Shown: positions 60,791-64,000 of the stretch, one piece after another
Layout: each line of letters begins with the position of its first letter
Position numbering within the stretch: the stretch's first letter is position 1
Assembly: GCF_902706285.1 (NCBI RefSeq)
Contig: NZ_CACSKD010000016.1
Location: 79,666-143,665 of the forward strand
Direction of reading: 5' to 3'
Length of the DNA stretch: 64,000 bases
Source of the DNA: Rhizobium sp. 18055
GTDB lineage: Bacteria; Pseudomonadota; Alphaproteobacteria; Rhizobiales; Rhizobiaceae
Made by a program: the position numbers and the translations under genes
Notes under the pieces: generated by a model
What the model saw: only the letters and a program-made list of their open reading frames with translations
Database searches by the model: none
What the model was told of the DNA's origin: nothing

Positions 60791-61614
60791 CGCTTGTTCC
60801 TCGCAGTAGCAAGGCGCTTCAAGAGGATGTTGGCGGCGAAGCTCATGGCAATCAGCATGAAGGCGATGACGCTGGCGGCGACGAAGTCATTGGCGACCGA
60901 GACCTGCTGGTAGAGCAGGGTTTCGAGCATCAGCACCTTGGAACCACCGAGGACTGCGGGGGTGATATAGGCCGTCAGCGAGCCGGTGAAAACCAGCGTG
61001 CCGCCGACGACGAGGCCTTCGCGGGTCAGCGGCAGGATGACCTTCCAGAACACCTGGAACCAGTTGGCGCCGAGCACGCGGGCAGCGGGGATGGCGTCCT
61101 TCGGCATGTTTTCGAGCGCGCTGATCAGCGACAGGATCATCAGCGGCAGGAAAAGCTGCAGCAGGCCGATGAAGACGGCGGTCTCGGTGAACAGCAGGCG
61201 CAGCGGGGTGTCGCTGAGGCCGAGCCCTGTTATCGCCTGGTTGACGATGCCGGTGCGGCCGAGGATGACGATCCAGGCATAGGTGCGGGCAACCGGCGAG
61301 ATCATCAGCGGCAGGGTGATCAGGCCGATCATCCGGCCCTTGCCCTTCGGCGGCAGGCTGACGATCGCGAACGCCGCGGCATAGCCGATGACGGCGGATA
61401 CGACAGTGACTTCGAGCCCGAGCTTGAAAGTGCGCAGGAAGACCGTGCGGTTGAGCTGCTCGGAGAAGAAGCCGGTATAGGCGCTGAGCGTCCAGCTCCC
61501 ATCGATGTGAAAACCTTCGGAGAGAAGGATGACGACGGGTAGCAGGAAGACCAGCGCGGCAAACAGGGCCGCGGGCAGGGCGAGTGCCAGGGCTTCTGCG
61601 CGGTTTTGAAACAT
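60787..61614 (-). CDS. ABC transporter permease (PotB type)
   Basis: A 275-residue inner-membrane permease with six helices and the EAA loop PAARVLGANWFQVFWKVILP. PotB-type N-terminus (LALPAALFAALVFLLPVVILLSEGF). It follows the binding-protein gene at 61 bases and overlaps the next permease (ATGA). Together they form the membrane channel of the operon transporter. Confidence 0.9.
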   Translation of the reverse strand: MFQNRAEALALALPAALFAALVFLLPVVILLSEGFHIDGSWTLSAYTGFFSEQLNRTVFLRTFKLGLEVTVVSAVIGYAAAFAIVSLPPKGKGRMIGLITLPLMISPVARTYAWIVILGRTGIVNQAITGLGLSDTPLRLLFTETAVFIGLLQLFLPLMILSLISALENMPKDAIPAARVLGANWFQVFWKVILPLTREGLVVGGTLVFTGSLTAYITPAVLGGSKVLMLETLLYQQVSVANDFVAASVIAFMLIAMSFAANILLKRLATARNKR

Positions 61615-61675
61615 GAGGCGTCTCTCAGAGCGATCGCAAGATGAGGCCCCGGCAGCGCCGGAGCCGTCTTCGTGA

Positions 61676-62698
61676 TTATTGGCCGACCTGGTCGTTCCAT
61701 TCCTTCAGCCAGCCGGCACGATTGTCGAGTGCGGCGGCAGAGGGGATCAGCTTCAGGCTCTTGGCGGTGTCTTCGCCATAGGTCAGGTTGTTGGCGGCAG
61801 CGTCCGACAGCTTGACCTCCTTGTTGGCGGGGCTATCCACCAGCTTTTCGGCGAGCTTGGTCTGGATGTCGGTGGAGAGCCAGAAATCCATGAACTGCAT
61901 GGCGAGATCCTGGTTCTTCGAGCCCTTGGTCATGACCATGACGTTCATGCCGCCGGTCTGGCCTTCCCTAGGGGTGGCCCAGGCGACGGGAACGTCGAGC
62001 TTGGTGAAGCCGGCCCAGGAGAAGCGGCCGATCGGGGCGGCCCAGATTTCTTCCTGCTGCATCAACTGAACCAGCTGCGAGGATTTTTCGTAGAAGGTGA
62101 CGATCTCGTCTTTCTTTTCCCCGAGCGCCTCGATCGGCGCCTTCAGGTCGGGCGTGTCCTTGCCGAGCGCGAGCCCGAGCATGTACAGCGCCGGCGGCCC
62201 CTGGTTGGTGGTGACATTCGGGAAGGCGACGTGGCCGATATATTCCGGCTTCAGCAGATCGGCCCAGGACTCGATCTTCATCTTGTCTGAACGATAGGCG
62301 ATCGAGGTGGCGTAGAAGGTGTAGCCGACGCTCATGCCGTCGCCGTTCGGGTCCCTGGCGATATCGTAGAGCTTGCCGAAATTGCTGAGCTTGGAGGTGT
62401 CGATCTTGTCGATCAGGCCCTGGCGCGTGGCTGACAGCGCATCCGCCATGGAAACGACGGCCATGTCGATGACAGGATTGGCCTTGTTGGCTTCCATTTT
62501 CGCCAGACGCTCGACGCTGTTGCCGGTTTCGACGACCAGCTTGCAGCCGCACTTGGCTTCGAACGGGTCGTAGACGATCGACTTGAAATCGTCCTGAGCG
62601 AAGGCATAGACGGAGATCGTCAGGGTCTTTTCCTGGGCGTGGGCCGCAAGGGGAGACAGGGCCAGAAGGGCTGCCGAGGCGATGAGAGCATGCTTCAT
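61676..62698 (-). CDS. ABC transporter substrate-binding protein (PotD-like)
   Basis: A 340-residue periplasmic binding protein. The signal peptide MKHALIASAALLALSPLAAHA is followed by QEKTLTISVYAF, and the fold is of the PotD/FbpA kind. A disulfide-forming pair is likely at CGCKLVV. The substrate is not fixed by the sequence. Genes for nucleoside and adenine use next to it suggest a purine nucleoside or related compound, by inference. Its start overlaps the LacI stop (ATGA), so it follows the regulator directly. Confidence 0.88.
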   Translation of the reverse strand: MKHALIASAALLALSPLAAHAQEKTLTISVYAFAQDDFKSIVYDPFEAKCGCKLVVETGNSVERLAKMEANKANPVIDMAVVSMADALSATRQGLIDKIDTSKLSNFGKLYDIARDPNGDGMSVGYTFYATSIAYRSDKMKIESWADLLKPEYIGHVAFPNVTTNQGPPALYMLGLALGKDTPDLKAPIEALGEKKDEIVTFYEKSSQLVQLMQQEEIWAAPIGRFSWAGFTKLDVPVAWATPREGQTGGMNVMVMTKGSKNQDLAMQFMDFWLSTDIQTKLAEKLVDSPANKEVKLSDAAANNLTYGEDTAKSLKLIPSAAALDNRAGWLKEWNDQVGQ

Positions 62699-63744
62699 AT
62701 CAGGAGTTCTCCGTTTGAGAGGCTCGTTGTCGTTGGGTCTACGAGGCCCGATGATTGGCGAACGATCAGTTGCATAGGCACCCGATCGGTATCGGCACTG
62801 ACGAGCACGCCTTCACGGCTTCCGCTCGCCTGTATGGTTTTCATCAAGGATGAGATTGCGATGTCTGCGATCGTTGCCATGTCCATGGCCACGGTGGTGA
62901 GGCCCGGCGTGACGACGGCAGACCAGATCAGATCGTCAAAACCGGTGACGCTTGCCATGTCCGGGACGGTGATCCCGTCGCGCTGGAGTTCGGTCAGAGC
63001 CCGCAGCGCCTGCAGATCCGACAAGGCGGCAAAGGCGGTGAAGCCCTCACGGACCTTTTCGGCGAGGCCAAGCGCGCAACCGCCGCCGTGATCGCGCTCC
63101 AGGCGTTCGACCCACAGGATCGAGGCCTGCATGTCGTGGCGCAGCCCGGAGCGGATCCCGCCGGCGCGATCGTTCTGGACATTGGATTCGGGGTTGTTGC
63201 CGATGATCAGGATGCGCTTGTGGCCGAGCTCGCCGAGATGGGCGGCGATGTCGCGGCCACCTTGCCAATGGTCGGCTGCCACCGTGTTGCCTGGTGTCGA
63301 TGCCGTATCGATGACGGCCACCGGACAGCTGGCAGCGGAGATGCGGGTGGCGCGGCGCGGCACGATGACCAGGCCTTCGACACCGCGTTCGATCAGCCGG
63401 TTGATGGCCTCGGTCTGGGCGGAGACGTTGCCGCGCGAGTCGGCGATGAGGACGCCGTAGCCTGCCGAGGTTGCGGCGAACTCGATTGCCTGCGCGAGCT
63501 TCGGGAAGAGGGGATTGGCGATGTCAGGCAGGACAAGGCCGATGACGCCGCTGCGTCCGGTGCGGAGCGCACGGCCAGCCTGGCTCGGGACATAACCGAG
63601 TTCCGTTGCGTGATCCCTGATGCGCTCGGCGAGCTGTTCGGAAACCCGGCCCTTGCCGGAAAGCGCATTGGAAACCGTCGCCACGGAGACGCCGAGCGAC
63701 GTGGCAATCCTGCTCAGATTCGGTCCCGGTCGGGCTGGCGGCAT
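62695..63744 (-). CDS. LacI-family transcriptional regulator
   Basis: A 349-residue regulator. The N-terminal helix-turn-helix has NLSRIATSLGVSVATVSNALSGKGRVSEQLAERI, and the periplasmic-binding-like domain follows (about 60-340). The effector is likely the operon's substrate or a purine product. It is the first gene of a seven-gene operon and overlaps the binding-protein gene. A LacI-type imperfect palindrome at 63760-63776 is probably its own operator, giving autoregulation. Confidence 0.9.
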   Translation of the reverse strand: MPPARPGPNLSRIATSLGVSVATVSNALSGKGRVSEQLAERIRDHATELGYVPSQAGRALRTGRSGVIGLVLPDIANPLFPKLAQAIEFAATSAGYGVLIADSRGNVSAQTEAINRLIERGVEGLVIVPRRATRISAASCPVAVIDTASTPGNTVAADHWQGGRDIAAHLGELGHKRILIIGNNPESNVQNDRAGGIRSGLRHDMQASILWVERLERDHGGGCALGLAEKVREGFTAFAALSDLQALRALTELQRDGITVPDMASVTGFDDLIWSAVVTPGLTTVAMDMATIADIAISSLMKTIQASGSREGVLVSADTDRVPMQLIVRQSSGLVDPTTTSLSNGELLI

Positions 63745-63759
63745 GGTTTTCGATGTGTT

Positions 63760-63776
63760 GGATTAATCGTTTAACC
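63760..63776 (-). promoter_or_regulatory. putative LacI-type operator
   Basis: On the minus strand GGTTAAACGATTAATCC has TTAA half-sites around a central CG, the usual LacI/GalR pattern. It starts 16 bases before the ATG of the LacI gene. Confidence 0.55.
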
Positions 63777-63866
63777 AATGCGTACATGACGCGGCGACCG
63801 ATGTCGAATCCATTCTTGTGCCGATTTTGAATTATCCGCAACTGGCTTGCGTATCGCAGATACAAA

Positions 63867-63890
63867 AAAGCCCCGGCGAACCGGGGCTTT
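63867..63890 (-). terminator. Rho-independent terminator of the right-edge gene
   Basis: The stem AAAGCCCCGG/CCGGGGCTTT with a CGAA loop, followed on the minus strand by six T. It lies 19 bases after the stop at 63909. Confidence 0.88.
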
Positions 63891-63908
63891 GCATGTTCAA
63901 TCGTTTGC

Positions 63909-64000
63909 TCAGCTAGCCTTTGGCGGTGCCACGGTTGGCTTGCCGTCCGGGTTGTAGCCGCCGCCGACGGCGACGTTGAGCGAGACGTAGTCCTTGGCCA
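63909..64000 (-). CDS. C-terminal end of a probable outer-membrane efflux subunit (partial)
   Basis: The last 29 codons, ending AKDYVSLNVAVGGGYNPDG... and TGA at 63909-63911. The GGGY/W-near-C-terminus pattern resembles TolC/NodT-type efflux outer-membrane factors. The start is beyond the window. The family is tentative because so little is visible; that the frame is a real gene is supported by the terminator. Confidence 0.5.
   Translation of the reverse strand, partial: AKDYVSLNVAVGGGYNPDGKPTVAPPKAS

Overview
The window is a contiguous stretch of an alphaproteobacterial chromosome, most likely Rhizobiaceae (Rhizobium/Agrobacterium/Sinorhizobium relatives). The evidence is high-GC coding sequence with rhizobial codon use, the order ybgC-tolQRAB-pal-cpoB-tilS-ftsH-glmM, a sqdBDC sulfolipid cluster, serC-serA behind a structured leader, IalB and Omp25-type surface proteins, and CtrA-type TTAA-N7-TTAAC boxes. 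No phage, insertion sequence or CRISPR array was seen.

Layout. 1-6.4 kb: pyridoxal reductase, a luciferase-like oxidoreductase, SH3 and IalB envelope proteins, YebC, a DUF6636 protein, a general-stress flavoprotein and a ParD/ParE toxin-antitoxin pair. 6.4-12 kb (minus strand): MBL-fold protein, YmdB phosphodiesterase, 5-formyl-THF cyclo-ligase and sqdBDC. 12-23.6 kb (plus): the Tol-Pal envelope machine, then tilS, ftsH and glmM. 24-28.4 kb: an outer-membrane barrel behind a CtrA box, serC, serA and an entericidin. 28.6-33 kb: two low-complexity proteins and a Zn/Cd/Pb P-type ATPase diverging from its MerR regulator. 33-43.3 kb: a GGDEF-EAL protein, a LysR/SLAC1-type transporter pair, an alditol-oxidase-like FAD enzyme, an sRNA candidate, VOC protein, RNase HI, mnmA and tRNA-Met.

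43.3-48.6 kb is the most unusual part. A two-gene divergent module is present twice in tandem. Each copy has a LapG-like periplasmic cysteine protease (DUF920/BTLCP, 195 aa in both, aligning without gaps) and, divergently, a secreted protein with a shared two-cysteine N-terminal domain followed by a very different low-complexity tail (Gly/Asp/His/Asn repeats in one, HRD/NRD repeats in the other). A perfect CtrA box lies just before each secreted-protein gene.

48.6-56.3 kb: a second GGDEF-EAL protein, a 37-aa membrane protein, a histidine phosphatase, a cobalamin riboswitch controlling cbtB-cbtA and a third exported protein, a LuxR-type regulator, a sulfite-oxidase-like molybdoenzyme and an M20 amidohydrolase. 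56.3-63.8 kb is one minus-strand operon: LacI regulator, binding protein, two permeases, ATPase, nucleoside hydrolase and adenine deaminase, read as a purine/nucleoside uptake and salvage system. The right edge cuts a gene that is probably an outer-membrane efflux subunit.

The proposed novelty is the duplicated protease/repeat-protein module with its CtrA boxes. Secondary candidates are an orphan-terminator sRNA near 39.6-39.7 kb, three unannotated small proteins, and a leader before mnmA with mutually exclusive inverted repeats.
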